Shown here: piece by piece, positions 23,088 to 33,484 of the stretch
Layout: each line of letters starts with the position of its first letter
Position numbering within the stretch: position 1 is the stretch's first letter
Origin: Pseudomonas cerasi
GTDB taxonomy: Bacteria; Pseudomonadota; Gammaproteobacteria; Pseudomonadales; Pseudomonadaceae
Assembly: GCF_900074915.1 (NCBI RefSeq)
Contig: NZ_LT222319.1
Span: forward strand, 1-64,000
Length of the DNA: 64,000 bases
Direction: 5' to 3'
Made by a program: the position numbers and the translations under genes
The notes under the pieces: generated by a model
The model's database searches: none
Told to the model about the DNA's origin: nothing
What the model saw: the letters and a program-made list of their open reading frames with translations, nothing else

Positions 23088-24588
23088 TGCGATTCTCCTC
23101 ATCGGTCGTACGGAGCCGGTCGTAGCGTGCTGTATTGGCAACCGGCGCCACTTTGAGTTGCAGGCTGGTTTCTACACAGGGAGGTGGTGCGGTGGAGGTC
23201 AGGCGGGCAACGACATTGAGGATGTGATCGGCGCTCAGACTTCCCGATTCAAGTACCAGCTCCACCGCCACCAGCACTGGTTCGAGACCGGCGATGGGCA
23301 CAGCAGCCAGTACCTGCATCATGATTCGATCACCGTTGGTGTGACGCCTCAGTCCGCGTTTAAGAAGCTGTAACGGTTTTGGCAGATCAGCAAATGGAGC
23401 GCCATTGCGCAGTGCACCAGGCTTGCGTTCGATGAGTGGGATGTAGTGCTGCCAGTCAAAACCGATCTGATCTCGATCAAAGAGGCGCTCGTGACTGGCG
23501 ATCACCGTTTCGTCGGCAATGACCACGATTCGCGAAGGGTACAAACGGCTGCTGACCCATTGACCCACACGCTCGCAAGGCACCGAATAACGATTGCGCG
23601 CCACGCTGATCAGGCAGGTGCTAGAGACACGGACGGTGCGTTCCACGTAGCCATCAAAGGCCGTCGGCATCGGCATCATTTCAGCCTGCTCCAGCTCCAG
23701 GGCTTCTGCCACCGTCAAACCGTTGTACTGCGGATGTACAAGTTCAGCCCAGAGCGTACGACAGCGTTGGCCGAGCCAGACGTTCAGCTCCTCGAAGGTA
23801 TGGAACATGCAATTTTGAGCATCGAGCCAGATTCGCCTCCGGCTGTCTTGCACGTTCTTTTCGACGATGCCTTTCTCCCAGCCAGAGGCCACGTTGCAGA
23901 AGTCCGGATCGAACAGATAGTGCGCGCACATCACGGAAAACCGGGCATTGACCGTGCGGCCTTTGCCTTTGTTAACCTTGTCGACAGCCGTTTTCATGTT
24001 GTCGTAGATGCCGCGACGTGGCACGCCACCCAACGCTCCAAACGAACGTGTATGGGCATCAAACAGCATCTCGTGGCCTTGACTGGGGTACGCAACCAAC
24101 CAGAACGCGCGACTTGCGCACAGCTTCATATGGGAGACCTGGATACGTCGAAACAGGCCACCGATCAGCAGGCCTTCTTCGCTCCAGTCAAACTGAAAGG
24201 CCTCACCGAGGGCAAAAGTCAGCGGTACAAAAGCGCGTACAGACTTGCCTTGCTCGCACCGCCAAGAGCGGACAAACGCCGTGAGCTGGCTGTAACCGCC
24301 GTCATAACCCTCGGCCTTGATCTGCTCAAAAAGTGCCTTGGCGCTCCTACGGTTGTGTTTTGGCCGGAACGAATCAGCCTTGAGCGCCTGCTCTAAGGTC
24401 TCGTGAAAAGGGTTGAGCTTATTGAAGGATGCGCACCGTTGGTACGCTGGTTGATTGGCTTCGGGCGCTCTGACCCATTTTCGGATGGTGTTTCTCGACA
24501 GCCCGGTACGCTTGGCTATCTGATGCAGCGAGAGCTTGTCGCGGAAGTACATCCGCCGGATTTTTCCCAACATTTCCATGCTGATCAC
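23080..24588 (-). CDS. istA: IS21-family transposase IstA
   Basis: The 502 residues match full-length IstA. The N-terminal helix-turn-helix ([19 protein letters not shown], about 21-39) is followed by the DDE core with [16 protein letters not shown] and GIVEKNVQ acidic motifs, then a long C-terminal domain. It is the first gene of the element and reads inward from its right end. No frameshift was seen. Confidence 0.94.
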   Translation of the reverse strand: MISMEMLGKIRRMYFRDKLSLHQIAKRTGLSRNTIRKWVRAPEANQPAYQRCASFNKLNPFHETLEQALKADSFRPKHNRRSAKALFEQIKAEGYDGGYSQLTAFVRSWRCEQGKSVRAFVPLTFALGEAFQFDWSEEGLLIGGLFRRIQVSHMKLCASRAFWLVAYPSQGHEMLFDAHTRSFGALGGVPRRGIYDNMKTAVDKVNKGKGRTVNARFSVMCAHYLFDPDFCNVASGWEKGIVEKNVQDSRRRIWLDAQNCMFHTFEELNVWLGQRCRTLWAELVHPQYNGLTVAEALELEQAEMMPMPTAFDGYVERTVRVSSTCLISVARNRYSVPCERVGQWVSSRLYPSRIVVIADETVIASHERLFDRDQIGFDWQHYIPLIERKPGALRNGAPFADLPKPLQLLKRGLRRHTNGDRIMMQVLAAVPIAGLEPVLVAVELVLESGSLSADHILNVVARLTSTAPPPCVETSLQLKVAPVANTARYDRLRTTDEENRNA

Positions 24589-24694
24589 CCTGTGTTCTCC
24601 TGCTCAAAAAGTGAGCAGAAGCAGTTGAACACCTGGGTCAGTTTTCAGTCGGCAGAACAGCCTCTACTGGGTCAGTTTTCGGTCAGCGGCAACA

Positions 24695-24813
24695 ATCTTG
24701 TTTGACGCGTTCATGTCATTAATCTTGCCCAATTCGTTCTTAAGTCATTGATTTTTATAGCGTGACGGATGACATTCATGTTGCCCGCCGACATGAGCGT
24801 ATGAGCAAACATC
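24695..24813. other. Right edge of the accessory block
   Basis: This AT-rich non-coding stretch lies between the IS end and the next terminator. It contains TTCATGTCATTAATCTTGCC at 24710, which in inverse orientation resembles the repeat units just after gyrB. No gene is visible. Confidence 0.4.
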
Positions 24814-24840
24814 AACCCCGGCGAAAGCCGGGGTTTTTGT
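24814..24840. terminator. Bidirectional rho-independent terminator
   Basis: AACCCCGGC pairs with GCCGGGGTT (9 bp) around a GAAA tetraloop, with T-rich DNA on the plus-strand side and an A-containing flank on the other. On the minus strand it lies just after the last gene of the nitrilase operon, whose stop codon is at 24848. Confidence 0.8.
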
Positions 24841-24847
24841 TTGTGCT

Positions 24848-25735
24848 CTAAAACAGTATCGCCAGTCGCAGATTCAAACGTGCCTTCTCCCGGAACCCCT
24901 CTTCCACTTCCAGATCCTTGCCGAGTACGGCCTGGACCTGAATCGTCGGGGTCAGCATATGAGTAGCACTCAAACGCAGATAGGCAGTGCTCAGCCGATC
25001 ATCCTGGCTGACGCCACCCACCCGGTTTTCACCGCCATCGATATAACCCCCACCCACGGCAAACCGGGTTTGCGGCGAAAGGTTGTAGCTCAGGTAAGCC
25101 TGGTATTCGTAACGGGCCTTCTGTTCCAGTGTATTACTGCCTGGACCGTAATCATGGTTATGGCTGAACCATGACACATCCGCAGCGGTGTCCAGCGCCC
25201 ATCTTGCATTGAAATGGTGGATATAGGCGGCTTGCAGCAAGAGCCGCCAGCGGTTTTCACCCAGATTGAGTGCGTCGTCGTTTTCGTAACTGCCGGTAGG
25301 CAGATAAAGGTAAGGCGCCACGGAAAAGACATCCTTATTGTCGGTGGCCAAGGTCCACTTTACCGGTGCGCCTAGAATCAGATCACCGGTGCCGGTAGTC
25401 TGGCCAAGTGCGCTTGCCTCACCACCAGCCTTCAGATGTCCATAAGGCAGGATGAACTGTGGCTCTATCACCGCGTTGTTGCCCAGCGCAAACGAGTGGA
25501 TATAGCGAAGCAGGCTGACATCGGTCTTGAGCCGAAAATCGTCCGAGACCTTGTGACCGTTGCTGTAGAAGTCCGAGCTTTCGGCATGCTGTGCATAAAC
25601 CAGCAAAGCGTTCATGCCGGCAGGTAGCGGCTCATAATCGCCTGCGGTGATTTCCAGCGCATGAGTGGTGGTCGACCAACACGGCAAGGTAGAGATGGCC
25701 AGCGCTGAACGGGTAATCAGGGTGAGTCGTTGCAT
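24848..25735 (-). CDS. Outer-membrane MetA-pathway-type (phenol degradation) channel-like protein
   Basis: The start at 25735 follows GAGGAAG and gives 295 residues with a signal peptide (through about residue 26, cleavage near THALE). The mature part has many alternating hydrophobic beta strands and ends in LNLRLAILF, a typical outer-membrane beta-barrel end with terminal Phe. It resembles the protein family named after the meta-pathway of phenol degradation. It is the last gene after nitrilase and aldoxime dehydratase and may let their hydrophobic substrates enter. The substrate is inferred from context only. Confidence 0.75.
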   Translation of the reverse strand: MQRLTLITRSALAISTLPCWSTTTHALEITAGDYEPLPAGMNALLVYAQHAESSDFYSNGHKVSDDFRLKTDVSLLRYIHSFALGNNAVIEPQFILPYGHLKAGGEASALGQTTGTGDLILGAPVKWTLATDNKDVFSVAPYLYLPTGSYENDDALNLGENRWRLLLQAAYIHHFNARWALDTAADVSWFSHNHDYGPGSNTLEQKARYEYQAYLSYNLSPQTRFAVGGGYIDGGENRVGGVSQDDRLSTAYLRLSATHMLTPTIQVQAVLGKDLEVEEGFREKARLNLRLAILF

Positions 25736-25762
25736 GATCTGCTTCCTCAAGGATGATGCGTA

Positions 25763-26797
25763 TCAGCGGCTGAGCAAGCCACTGCCGGGATGGCAGTTGA
25801 GGTATTCGAAATACTGGGCCTCACTGGGGATCACTGCGATCTCGTGGTAGAGGCGCAACTGGACCTGAAAGTTAAGGGTCTGTACGTACTGCATGAAGCC
25901 GCCGAAGATCGCCACATGAGTGGGATGAGTCTTTGCCCAGCGCTCCAGGTTACTCAGGTCATCGAACCAGGCGAGGCCAAAACTCTTCTCCAAGGGTTCG
26001 CCGGTATCGCTGTCCAGCGCTTGCATGAAGCGACAGCTCAGGCAGCCAACAGTGGCGCCTTTGTCGCGCAGAAACGACATGCCGCGCTCTAGCACGGGTT
26101 GTATGTCGTTCAGATACATATCGCGTTCCTGTCCGGTGGTGCTGCTCCAGTCCTGTCCGGATCGAATCAGGCACAGGTTATCGCGCCCCGACATACGCAC
26201 CCTGCCGACGCAAAGCGCGTTCGCACTGGAAGGATTGCTGCTGCCTGTCAGTGCATCGGTCTGGGCCAGAGGGATACGATCGCGGGAACTGCCCCAGTAC
26301 GCGTGTTCCTGAATAGGTTCACTCATGTGACTGGCCAGATGCGTAACGCCTTCAGGTACATCCGGCGCGGAAAACAATGTTTCGAAACGCTCGGCACTCG
26401 GGCAGACGACCTCGAGGAACCATCCCAGTGGCCCGGTTTCACGAGCCGGGTCTTGCCACCAGTGCGCGAAACCCGAGCTGTTGCGCCACTGATTGAAAGC
26501 GTACACGTCGAGCCAGTAAGCGATGGCTATGCAGGTATGGAAACCATCGGCGTCCACGCAACGTGCGCTGTCCCAATACCGCGGTCCTGAGTCGCTATCG
26601 AACCGAGTGGTTATCGCTGCCAGTTCTGGCAGACCTACCGGATGCAAGGACTGGACGCCGAAATAAGCCATCACCACCTGCCCTGCCAGCGGATCGAAAC
26701 GCGCGGACCATGCAGGAAAAGGTGGTTGATAGCCCTCGGGCAGATTGCTGTTCAGCTTACGTGGCTTGCGCAGTTGTTCAGGAATGGCTGAGTGCAT
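25763..26797 (-). CDS. oxd: Aldoxime dehydratase (phenylacetaldoxime dehydratase family)
   Basis: A haem enzyme that removes water from aldoximes to form nitriles. The 344 residues fit the family length of about 350. Candidate haem-pocket residues are Arg172, Ser213, His294 (in PTHVAIFGG) and His318 (in RLYHEIAVIP), by analogy with the catalytic Arg, Ser and two His of characterised Oxd enzymes; the exact alignment is not certain. The ATG lies 1 bp after the nitrilase stop, so the two are coupled, and together they would take an aldoxime such as indole- or phenylacetaldoxime to the acid. Confidence 0.85.
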   Translation of the reverse strand: MHSAIPEQLRKPRKLNSNLPEGYQPPFPAWSARFDPLAGQVVMAYFGVQSLHPVGLPELAAITTRFDSDSGPRYWDSARCVDADGFHTCIAIAYWLDVYAFNQWRNSSGFAHWWQDPARETGPLGWFLEVVCPSAERFETLFSAPDVPEGVTHLASHMSEPIQEHAYWGSSRDRIPLAQTDALTGSSNPSSANALCVGRVRMSGRDNLCLIRSGQDWSSTTGQERDMYLNDIQPVLERGMSFLRDKGATVGCLSCRFMQALDSDTGEPLEKSFGLAWFDDLSNLERWAKTHPTHVAIFGGFMQYVQTLNFQVQLRLYHEIAVIPSEAQYFEYLNCHPGSGLLSR

Positions 26798-26798
26798 G

Positions 26799-27809
26799 TC
26801 ACACCTCCAGCGCGATGTCAGGCTGAAACAGCTCGATGCACTCGCTGCTGATCGGCAGGACTGGTAGATCGACTACACATGGGTTGGGATTCGGATTGAA
26901 CATCAGACGAGTGACGTCGGGACGTGAGTAATGTCCAGTCGGGTCGGCTGCTACCTTGGCGAAGGTCAATGCGGCTGGATCAAGTGTTGCGTAGAGCAGG
27001 CCTTCCTCATGTTCGCCCAGCGGAGTTGCCAGATCACTTCCGTCCGGACCGAAAATGCGTGCGTGCCCGCCACCGGCCTGCAACAGGCTGCGCTTGGCGT
27101 CACTGTCGCAGAGCATCTCGATCATTTCGGAGGAAACGATTGCACAGGGTGCGAGGACGAAGCACTGCCCCTCTGCGGCATAAACCCGCGAAGCCGCAGT
27201 ATTGACCTCAGGCCCCAAGGCGCTTGTGGCACTGCGGTACAGGCTGAAGCTTGGCCAGGCGGCGACGTGGATCTGTTCGTTCTGCGCATACATGGCGTAC
27301 TTGGAAAGCGGTTGCAGGTGCTCCCAGCAGCAAAGCGCGCCCAGAACGCCGACAGGTGTTTCAAACGTACGCAATGAGGCGCCGTCGCCTTCGCCGAACA
27401 TCGTACGTTCTACATGGGTAGCCTTGAGCTTGCGACGCACGCCAACCGTTTCACCGCGATCGTCGATGATCCACTGACCGATATACAGCGACGCTTTGTG
27501 TCGCTCGCTGTAACCCAGCACCACATAGAGACCGAGATGGCGAGCCGCATCGCTGATGCGCCGGGCCTGGGGGCTGTCCAGTACCAGAGACTGCTGGTGA
27601 TAGCGCTGCACCAGTGGCATGTTCCAGGCCGGTGCGTCCAGCCACAAAAACCACGGATAGCCCGGAATCCACGTTTCGGGGAATGCAATCAAACCGGCTC
27701 CGGCGGCTGCCGCCTGCTCCATCAGGGCGATGGTCTTGTCTACGGTGGCGTCCAGATCCAGAAATACCGGCGCGGCCTGTACGCAGGCGACTTTCAAGGG
27801 CTCTTTCAT
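26799..27809 (-). CDS. Nitrilase (aliphatic or arylacetonitrilase type)
   Basis: It hydrolyses nitriles directly to acid and ammonia. The start at 27809 gives 336 residues beginning MKEPLKVACVQAAPVFLD; an in-frame GTG 33 bp upstream has no ribosome site. The catalytic triad is legible: Glu in FPETWIPGYP, Lys in RRKLKATHVER and Cys in GALCCWEH. P. syringae B728a is recalled to use a nitrilase from an aldoxime dehydratase cluster to make indole-3-acetic acid from indole-3-acetonitrile, and this gene is a good candidate orthologue. It heads the oxd-outer-membrane-protein unit and is divergent from an AraC-type regulator. Confidence 0.92.
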   Translation of the reverse strand: MKEPLKVACVQAAPVFLDLDATVDKTIALMEQAAAAGAGLIAFPETWIPGYPWFLWLDAPAWNMPLVQRYHQQSLVLDSPQARRISDAARHLGLYVVLGYSERHKASLYIGQWIIDDRGETVGVRRKLKATHVERTMFGEGDGASLRTFETPVGVLGALCCWEHLQPLSKYAMYAQNEQIHVAAWPSFSLYRSATSALGPEVNTAASRVYAAEGQCFVLAPCAIVSSEMIEMLCDSDAKRSLLQAGGGHARIFGPDGSDLATPLGEHEEGLLYATLDPAALTFAKVAADPTGHYSRPDVTRLMFNPNPNPCVVDLPVLPISSECIELFQPDIALEV

Positions 27810-27977
27810 CGTCAAAAACTCAAGTGGCTGTTGGATGGCCACAGGCTATGGGCTTTTCTGGCGACGGTATTAGGACGAAAAGGAACGGCTTTTTGACTGG
27901 AACGGACAGGCCGACAGGAATGGTTTCAGACTTGCATGGCGGTTGGCTTCGACGCATCGAAATGCAGGTTGGACGCG

Positions 27978-28937
27978 ATGAGCATTTATTTCGACACCAA
28001 CAGTATTGCTGTGCAGGAACGAGCAGAGTTCTGGCAGGAAGTGGTGTGCAGTACCTTCGTGCCGCTGGAATGTGCCTTCTCGGATCGACAAAATTTCCAC
28101 GGTCGTTTGCGCTCGCACAGCATTGCAGGACTGGCCTTGGTAGAGGTGCAGGCCTGCAGTCAGACAGTCGTCCGAGATACCTCGAGTATTTCGCGTAGTG
28201 ACGACGAGTTCGTATTGGTGAGTCTGGCGCTTGAAGGCCGGGCGCAGGTTTCTCAAGAGGGGCGCGAAGCGCTATTGGAGGTCGGCGACTTTGCCATCTA
28301 CGACACTCGTCGCCCCTACCGGCTGCACTTCGACAGTGCATTCAGACAGACTGTGGTGCAAATCCCGCGCAACAGCCTGCAGCAGCGTCTGTGTAATCTG
28401 GAGTATCTGACTGCGTTATCACTGTCTCGCAATGACCCGCTCAATGGACTGGTCTTCGACTTTTTTACCGGCCTGGCTGCACTCGAGAACCGGGTAGGCG
28501 AATCACAACAGGCGCGGATAACCGAACAAGGGCTGGACTTGCTGGCAATGGCGTTGTCCGAACGGGTCGAAGGGCAGGCACAAGGTTCAAGACGCAGTGG
28601 CTTGCTGCTGCGCATCAAGGATCATATCCAGGCCAACCTGGCAGATACAAAACTGTCTCTGGCCAGTGTCAGCGTCCGGTTCGGAGTCAGTACGCGCTAT
28701 ATCAGCAGCTTGTTTCAGGATGAACAGACCTCGTTCGGACGTTACCTGCTGGCCTCTCGGTTGCAACGCTGCGCCAGTGACCTGCGCGAGCCATTACTCG
28801 CCAATCGACAGATCAGTGAGATCGCCTGGCGTTGGGGATTCAGTGATGTCGCTTACTTCAGCAGAGTCTTCCGCCAGCGCTTCGGAGTGCCTGCACGGCA
28901 ATATCGGCTTGAGGCTTCACCAACGCGTTGCGCATAA
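27978..28937 (+). CDS. AraC-family regulator, probable activator of the nitrilase operon
   Basis: The 319 residues have an N-terminal AraC-binding-like sensor domain (about 1-200) and a C-terminal double helix-turn-helix (about 215-312) with SLASVSVRFGVSTRYISSLF and ISEIAWRWGFSDVAYFSRVF. The N-terminus resembles regulators of the NitR/FeaR type. ATG 27978 follows AGGTTGGA. It is divergent from the nitrilase across about 170 bp, the usual arrangement for a regulator acting on its neighbour; the inducer may be an aldoxime or nitrile. This is inference from position. Confidence 0.85.
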   Translation: MSIYFDTNSIAVQERAEFWQEVVCSTFVPLECAFSDRQNFHGRLRSHSIAGLALVEVQACSQTVVRDTSSISRSDDEFVLVSLALEGRAQVSQEGREALLEVGDFAIYDTRRPYRLHFDSAFRQTVVQIPRNSLQQRLCNLEYLTALSLSRNDPLNGLVFDFFTGLAALENRVGESQQARITEQGLDLLAMALSERVEGQAQGSRRSGLLLRIKDHIQANLADTKLSLASVSVRFGVSTRYISSLFQDEQTSFGRYLLASRLQRCASDLREPLLANRQISEIAWRWGFSDVAYFSRVFRQRFGVPARQYRLEASPTRCA

Positions 28938-28939
28938 AA

Positions 28940-28968
28940 AAACCGACCTATTAAAGGTCGGTTTCTGA
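28940..28968 (+). terminator. Rho-independent terminator after the AraC regulator
   Basis: AAACCGACCT pairs with AGGTCGGTTT (10 bp, 5-nt loop) directly after the stop codon. The T-run is short (three T). Confidence 0.7.
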
Positions 28969-29082
28969 TACATCATCAAAACTTATGCACGTTTTTCCAG
29001 TTTTTATAGCCTGAAAAAATATGTATATGAATTAGCAGGTTAGATCGTCTTTTTGCGCGGTTTCAAAAAAACCGTACACAGG

Positions 29083-29091
29083 TTATCCACA
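29083..29091 (+). promoter_or_regulatory. DnaA box TTATCCACA in a convergent intergenic region
   Basis: A perfect consensus DnaA box lies in AT-rich DNA between two convergent genes. It might titrate DnaA; a single 9-mer can occur by chance. Confidence 0.5.
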
Positions 29092-29094
29092 AAA

Positions 29095-29865
29095 TCACGC
29101 CGGGACTTTTTCGGGAGTTGCAACAGGTACAGCAGGCGAGCCCATCGCCCGTTGCGTATCCTCATTCCAGGTCTGAACGCGCTCATTCAACGCAGCGATG
29201 GCACGTGGGCCTGAGCCCTCTGCGTACATCGGCTCGCCGATCACCACTTGAATGGTGCCTGGCTTTTTCGCCCAGCCGTCGCGAGGCCAGTACTTGCCTG
29301 CGTTGTGCGCGACCGGCAGCACAGGCAGATCAGCGTTCACTGCCAGTGCAGTACCGCCGCGAGAGAATTTGCCGACCTGGCCGTAAGGCACGCGTGTGCC
29401 CTCCGGGAAGATCAATACCCAGACGCCATCCTTGAGCAACTCGTCGCCCTTCTTGGCAATCTCCCTGAGTGCGGCTTTCGGGTTTTCGCGGTCAATGGCG
29501 ATCGGGCGCAGCATTGCCATCGCCCAGCCAAAGAACGGCACATACAGCAGTTCACGCTTGAGGACCTGGCTCATCGGCTCGAAATACGCCGACAGAAAGA
29601 ACGTCTCCCAGGTGCTCTGGTGGTTGGAGATGATCACGCAGGGGGTTTTCGGTACGTTTTCGGCGCCAGTCACTTCTACCTTGATGTTCAGGAACACCTT
29701 GGTCAGCCAGATGGCGCAGCGGCACCAATAGACGTTAATGAAGCGATAGCGGGCTTTGAACGGCAGAAAAGGCGCAATGAAAAAACTCAACGTGCACCAC
29801 AACAGCGAGCTGGTGCCCAGCAACAGGTAGAAGAAGAAGGTCCTGATTGCCTGCATGATCGACAT
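29095..29865 (-). CDS. plsC: 1-acyl-sn-glycerol-3-phosphate acyltransferase (PlsC family)
   Basis: It acylates lysophosphatidic acid to phosphatidic acid at the inner membrane. The 256 residues begin with a transmembrane segment (about 8-32). The acyltransferase motif is NHQSTWE, with His82 and Glu87, that is HX4E instead of the more common HX4D; FPEGTR is at 153-158. The Pro-rich C-terminus ends MGSPAVPVATPEKVPA. It follows gmhB on the same strand with a 65-bp gap, an order common in Pseudomonas. A second PlsC elsewhere may share the role. Confidence 0.9.
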   Translation of the reverse strand: MSIMQAIRTFFFYLLLGTSSLLWCTLSFFIAPFLPFKARYRFINVYWCRCAIWLTKVFLNIKVEVTGAENVPKTPCVIISNHQSTWETFFLSAYFEPMSQVLKRELLYVPFFGWAMAMLRPIAIDRENPKAALREIAKKGDELLKDGVWVLIFPEGTRVPYGQVGKFSRGGTALAVNADLPVLPVAHNAGKYWPRDGWAKKPGTIQVVIGEPMYAEGSGPRAIAALNERVQTWNEDTQRAMGSPAVPVATPEKVPA

Positions 29866-29930
29866 AGTTACGTTTACCGTACGGGCAGGTGCCCGCTCCT
29901 TGAGCGTCCTGAACCTGAAGAGCTGACTGT

Positions 29931-30473
29931 TCAGTGAGCGCTGTTGTGGATAAGTTCTGCGGCAACTGCCGCCAGATCGTCAAAAATCAACGTGCCTGCC
30001 GGCACTCCGCCTTCCATCGTCTTGCGGCCTTTGCCGGTCATCACCAGCACAGGCTGAGAATCGACGGCTTGTGCGGCCTGCAGGTCACCTTTGCTGTCGC
30101 CCACGAACCAGAGACCTTTGAGGTCCACTGTGTAATGACGGGCGATAGCCTGCAGCATCCCGGGTCTGGGCTTGCGGCAGGTACAGCCATCGTCTGGCCC
30201 ATGCGGGCAATAGACGATCAAACCGACCTCGCCACCCTGCTCTGCCACCAGCTTGCGCAAGCGCACGTGCATGGCATCCAGAGTGGCCAGATCATAATAA
30301 CCTCGGGCAATGCCGGACTGGTTGGTGGCCACGGCCACCGTCCAGCCAGCCTTGCTCAGCGCTGCGATAGCTTCGATCGAGCCAGGAATGGGCAGCCACT
30401 CCGCCACCGACTTTATGTAAGCGTCGGAGTCATGATTGATCACGCCATCCCGATCAAGTATCAGCAGTTTCAC
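29931..30473 (-). CDS. gmhB: D-glycero-beta-D-manno-heptose-1,7-bisphosphate 7-phosphatase
   Basis: It removes the 7-phosphate in the ADP-heptose pathway for the LPS inner core. The 180 residues carry the HAD motif LDRDGVIN with Asp7 and Asp9, and the zinc-site cluster CPHGPDDGCTCRKPRPGM typical of GmhB. It lies 12 bp after glyS, so it is probably in the glyQ-glyS-gmhB-plsC unit. Confidence 0.95.
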   Translation of the reverse strand: MKLLILDRDGVINHDSDAYIKSVAEWLPIPGSIEAIAALSKAGWTVAVATNQSGIARGYYDLATLDAMHVRLRKLVAEQGGEVGLIVYCPHGPDDGCTCRKPRPGMLQAIARHYTVDLKGLWFVGDSKGDLQAAQAVDSQPVLVMTGKGRKTMEGGVPAGTLIFDDLAAVAAELIHNSAH

Positions 30474-30485
30474 AGCGACTCCTTG

Positions 30486-32540
30486 TCAGCCCAGCAACGA
30501 GATGTCGGCGACGCCGAGGAACAGGCCGCGCAAACGCGACAACAGGGCATAACGGTTGGCACGCACGTTGGCGTCTTCCGCGTTGACCATCACGGCTTCG
30601 AAGAACGCATCGACCGGCTCACGCAACATCGCCAGACGCGCCAGCGATTCGCTGTACTGACGCTCGGCAGCCATCGGCTGGATCGCGTGATCGGCCTGCT
30701 GGATGGCCGAGTACAGCGAGAACTCGTTGGCGTTGTCGAAATACTTGGGCTCGACGGTCTGGGCAATGCTGCCCTCGGCCTTGCTCAAGAGGTTCGATAC
30801 ACGTTTGTTCACTGCGGCCAGTGCTGCGGCCTGTGGCAGTTTGCGGAAGGTTTGGACTGCCTGGACGCGTTGATCGAAATCCAGCGCCGAAGCCGGTTGC
30901 AGGGCACGCACCGAAAGGTACACCGCCACGTCGACGCCTTCGTCTTCATAGCGCGCACGCAGACGATCGAAGATGAAGTCGAGCACCTGTTCCGCCAGAC
31001 CGGCTGGCTTGATCTTCGCGCCGAACTGCGTGACGGCGAACTTCACCGTTTCGATCAGGTTCAGATCGAGCTTCTTCTCGATCAGGATACGCAGGATGCC
31101 CAGTGCCGCACGGCGCAGTGCATAGGGGTCCTTACTGCCGGTAGGCAGCATGCCGATCCCGAAGATGCCAACCAGCGTGTCGAGCTTGTCGGCAATTGCC
31201 ACCGCAGCACCGGTCAGTGTGGTTGGCAGTTCGGCACCCGCGCCACGCGGCATGTACTGCTCGTTAAGCGCCAGTGCGACATCTTCAGGCTCGCCGTCGG
31301 CCTTGGCGTAGTAGTAACCGGCAATGCCCTGCATTTCCGGAAACTCGCCGACCATCTCGCTCGACAGGTCGCACTTGGACAGCAGACCGGCCCGCGCAGC
31401 ACGCTGGGCGTCGCCGCCGATGCGGGGGGCGATGTAAGCGGCCAGTTTCGACACACGCTCGGCCTTGTCGAACACGCTGCCCAACTGCGCCTGGAACACG
31501 ACGTTCTTCAGGCGATCGTTGAAGGTTTCCAGCTTCTGCTTCTTGTCCTGCTTGAAGAAGAACTCGGCGTCGGTCAGGCGTGGACGAACCACCTTCTCGT
31601 TACCGGCGATGATCTGTGCCGGGTCCTTGCTCTCGATGTTGGCCACGGTGATGAAGCGCGGCAGCAGCTTGCCGTCGACATCCAGCAGGCAGAAGTATTT
31701 CTGGTTGTCCTGCATGGTGGTAATCAAGGCCTCCTGAGGGACTTCCAGGAAGCGCTCTTCGAATGAACACACCAGCGGAACCGGCCATTCGACCAGACCG
31801 GCCACTTCGTCCAGCAGGCTTGGCGGCACGATGGCGGTGCCTTCCTGTTGGGTGGCCAGCTCGTCGACGCGCTTGCTGATGATCTGCCGACGTTCGTTGA
31901 AGTCGGCCAGCACATGAGCGGCGCGCAGGTCGCTGAGGTAACCGGCAGGCGAAGAAATGCGCACGTCTTGCGGATGATGGAAGCGATGACCGCGCGAATG
32001 ACGACCCGCGCTCTGGGCGAGGATCGTGCAGTCCACCACCTGATCACCGAACAGCATCACCAGCCACTGGGTCGGCCGCACGAACTCTTCCTTGCGAGCA
32101 CCCCAGCGCATGCGCTTGGCAATCGGCAGGTCGTTCAGCGAGTCTTCGACGATGGTCGGCAACAGGGACGTGGTCGGCTTGCCGAGGATAGTCTGGCTGT
32201 AACGCAGTTTCGGACCGCTCTGATCGATTTCGCTCAGGTCGACGCCGCACTTCTTGGCGAAGCCCAGGGCGGCCTGAGTCGGGTTACCGTCGGCATCGAA
32301 CGCTGCCTGACGCGGCGGGCCGTCGAGGTTGACGCTGCGATCCGGTTGTTGCGTGGCCAGTGCGGTAATCAGCACGGCCAGGCGACGCGGTGCTGCGTAG
32401 ACCTGCTTGGCGCTGTAGGTCAGACCTGCGCCTGTGATGCCTTTTTCAATACCGGCGAGAAACGCATCGGCCAGCGAGACGAGGGTCTTGGGTGGCAGTT
32501 CTTCGGTGCCCAGTTCGACCAGAAAATCTTGAGCACTCAT
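30486..32540 (-). CDS. glyS: Glycine-tRNA ligase beta subunit
   Basis: GlyS is the large subunit of the bacterial alpha2beta2 glycyl-tRNA synthetase and provides tRNA binding. The 684 residues match Pseudomonas GlyS, starting [20 protein letters not shown]. It overlaps the glyQ stop codon by 4 bp, so the two subunits are translationally coupled. No defect was seen. Confidence 0.97.
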   Translation of the reverse strand: MSAQDFLVELGTEELPPKTLVSLADAFLAGIEKGITGAGLTYSAKQVYAAPRRLAVLITALATQQPDRSVNLDGPPRQAAFDADGNPTQAALGFAKKCGVDLSEIDQSGPKLRYSQTILGKPTTSLLPTIVEDSLNDLPIAKRMRWGARKEEFVRPTQWLVMLFGDQVVDCTILAQSAGRHSRGHRFHHPQDVRISSPAGYLSDLRAAHVLADFNERRQIISKRVDELATQQEGTAIVPPSLLDEVAGLVEWPVPLVCSFEERFLEVPQEALITTMQDNQKYFCLLDVDGKLLPRFITVANIESKDPAQIIAGNEKVVRPRLTDAEFFFKQDKKQKLETFNDRLKNVVFQAQLGSVFDKAERVSKLAAYIAPRIGGDAQRAARAGLLSKCDLSSEMVGEFPEMQGIAGYYYAKADGEPEDVALALNEQYMPRGAGAELPTTLTGAAVAIADKLDTLVGIFGIGMLPTGSKDPYALRRAALGILRILIEKKLDLNLIETVKFAVTQFGAKIKPAGLAEQVLDFIFDRLRARYEDEGVDVAVYLSVRALQPASALDFDQRVQAVQTFRKLPQAAALAAVNKRVSNLLSKAEGSIAQTVEPKYFDNANEFSLYSAIQQADHAIQPMAAERQYSESLARLAMLREPVDAFFEAVMVNAEDANVRANRYALLSRLRGLFLGVADISLLG

Positions 32541-33484
32541 TGCGCTGCCTCCAGCTTGGCCAACACTTCATCGCGTAGATCGGGCGGCGCCATCGGGAAG
32601 CCGAGACGGGCGCGGGCCTGCAGGTAGGCCTGAGCCACCGAACGGGCCAATGTGCGTACGCGCAGGATGTACTGCTGACGCGCCGTCACGGAAATCGCGC
32701 GACGGGCATCCAGCAGGTTGAAGGTGTGCGAGGCCTTGAGGACCATTTCGTAGCCGGGCAATGGCAGCTCCAGCTCGATCAGGCGTGCGGCTTCGCTTTC
32801 GTAGAAGTCGAACAGCTCGAACAGTTTGTCGACGTTGGCGTGTTCGAAGTTGTAGGTCGACTGTTCCACCTCGTTCTGGTGGAACACGTCGCCGTAGGTC
32901 ACTTTGCCGAACGGACCGTCAGCCCAGACCAGATCGTAGACCGAGTCCACGCCCTGCTGGTACATCGCCAGACGCTCGAGGCCATACGTGATTTCGCCGG
33001 TGACCGGGTAGCACTCCAGGCCACCGACCTGCTGGAAGTAGGTGAACTGCGAGACTTCCATGCCGTTGAGCCAGATCTCCCAGCCCAGACCCCAGGCGCC
33101 CAGCGTCGGCGATTCCCAGTTGTCTTCGACGAAGCGCACGTCGTGCACCAGCGGATCGAGGCCGATGTGCTTGAGCGAGCCCAGGTACAGTTCCTGGAAG
33201 TTGTCCGGGTTCGGCTTGAGAATCACCTGAAACTGGTAATAGTGCTGCAGGCGGTTCGGGTTTTCGCCGTAGCGGCCGTCAGTCGGGCGACGGCTTGGCT
33301 GTACGTAAGCGGCGTTCCAGGTTTCCGGGCCTACGGCGCGCAGAAACGTGGCAGTGTGGAACGTGCCGGCGCCTACTTCCATATCGTAGGGCTGAAGTAC
33401 CACGCAACCTTGTTCTGCCCAGTATTGCTGGAGGGCGAGGATCAAGTCTTGGAAGGTACGCACGGCTGGCGTAGGCTGGCTCAC
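32537..33484 (-). CDS. glyQ: Glycine-tRNA ligase alpha subunit
   Basis: GlyQ forms the aminoacylation site of glycyl-tRNA synthetase. The best start is GTG at 33484 with AGGTG upstream, giving 315 residues beginning [15 protein letters not shown], the usual length; the longer frame upstream would run into the tag promoter. The motif [25 protein letters not shown] segment (here with AVGP) lies near residues 35-55. Divergent from tag. Confidence 0.96.
   Translation of the reverse strand: MSQPTPAVRTFQDLILALQQYWAEQGCVVLQPYDMEVGAGTFHTATFLRAVGPETWNAAYVQPSRRPTDGRYGENPNRLQHYYQFQVILKPNPDNFQELYLGSLKHIGLDPLVHDVRFVEDNWESPTLGAWGLGWEIWLNGMEVSQFTYFQQVGGLECYPVTGEITYGLERLAMYQQGVDSVYDLVWADGPFGKVTYGDVFHQNEVEQSTYNFEHANVDKLFELFDFYESEAARLIELELPLPGYEMVLKASHTFNLLDARRAISVTARQQYILRVRTLARSVAQAYLQARARLGFPMAPPDLRDEVLAKLEAAQ

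Larger units (their letters stand above)
22123..24694 (-). mobile_element. IS21-family insertion sequence (2572 bp), no target duplication
   Basis: The ends match: left TGTTGGCGCTGATTGAAAAC then TGACCCA, right (inverted) TGTTGCCGCTGACCGAAAAC then TGACCCA; further GAAAAyTGACCCAGG copies lie inside each end. It carries istA and istB, both open. The flanks (CCAGACA on the left, ATCTTGT on the right) do not match, so no duplication remains. That suggests a deletion next to the element or recombination between two copies. It belongs to a different IS21 branch from the element at 15004. Confidence 0.9.

Noticed and set aside
29934..31766. 610-residue open frame on the plus strand opposite glyS and gmhB
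   Set aside because: It lies antisense to two well-supported genes, has no family resemblance and arises from codon bias of GC-rich genes.
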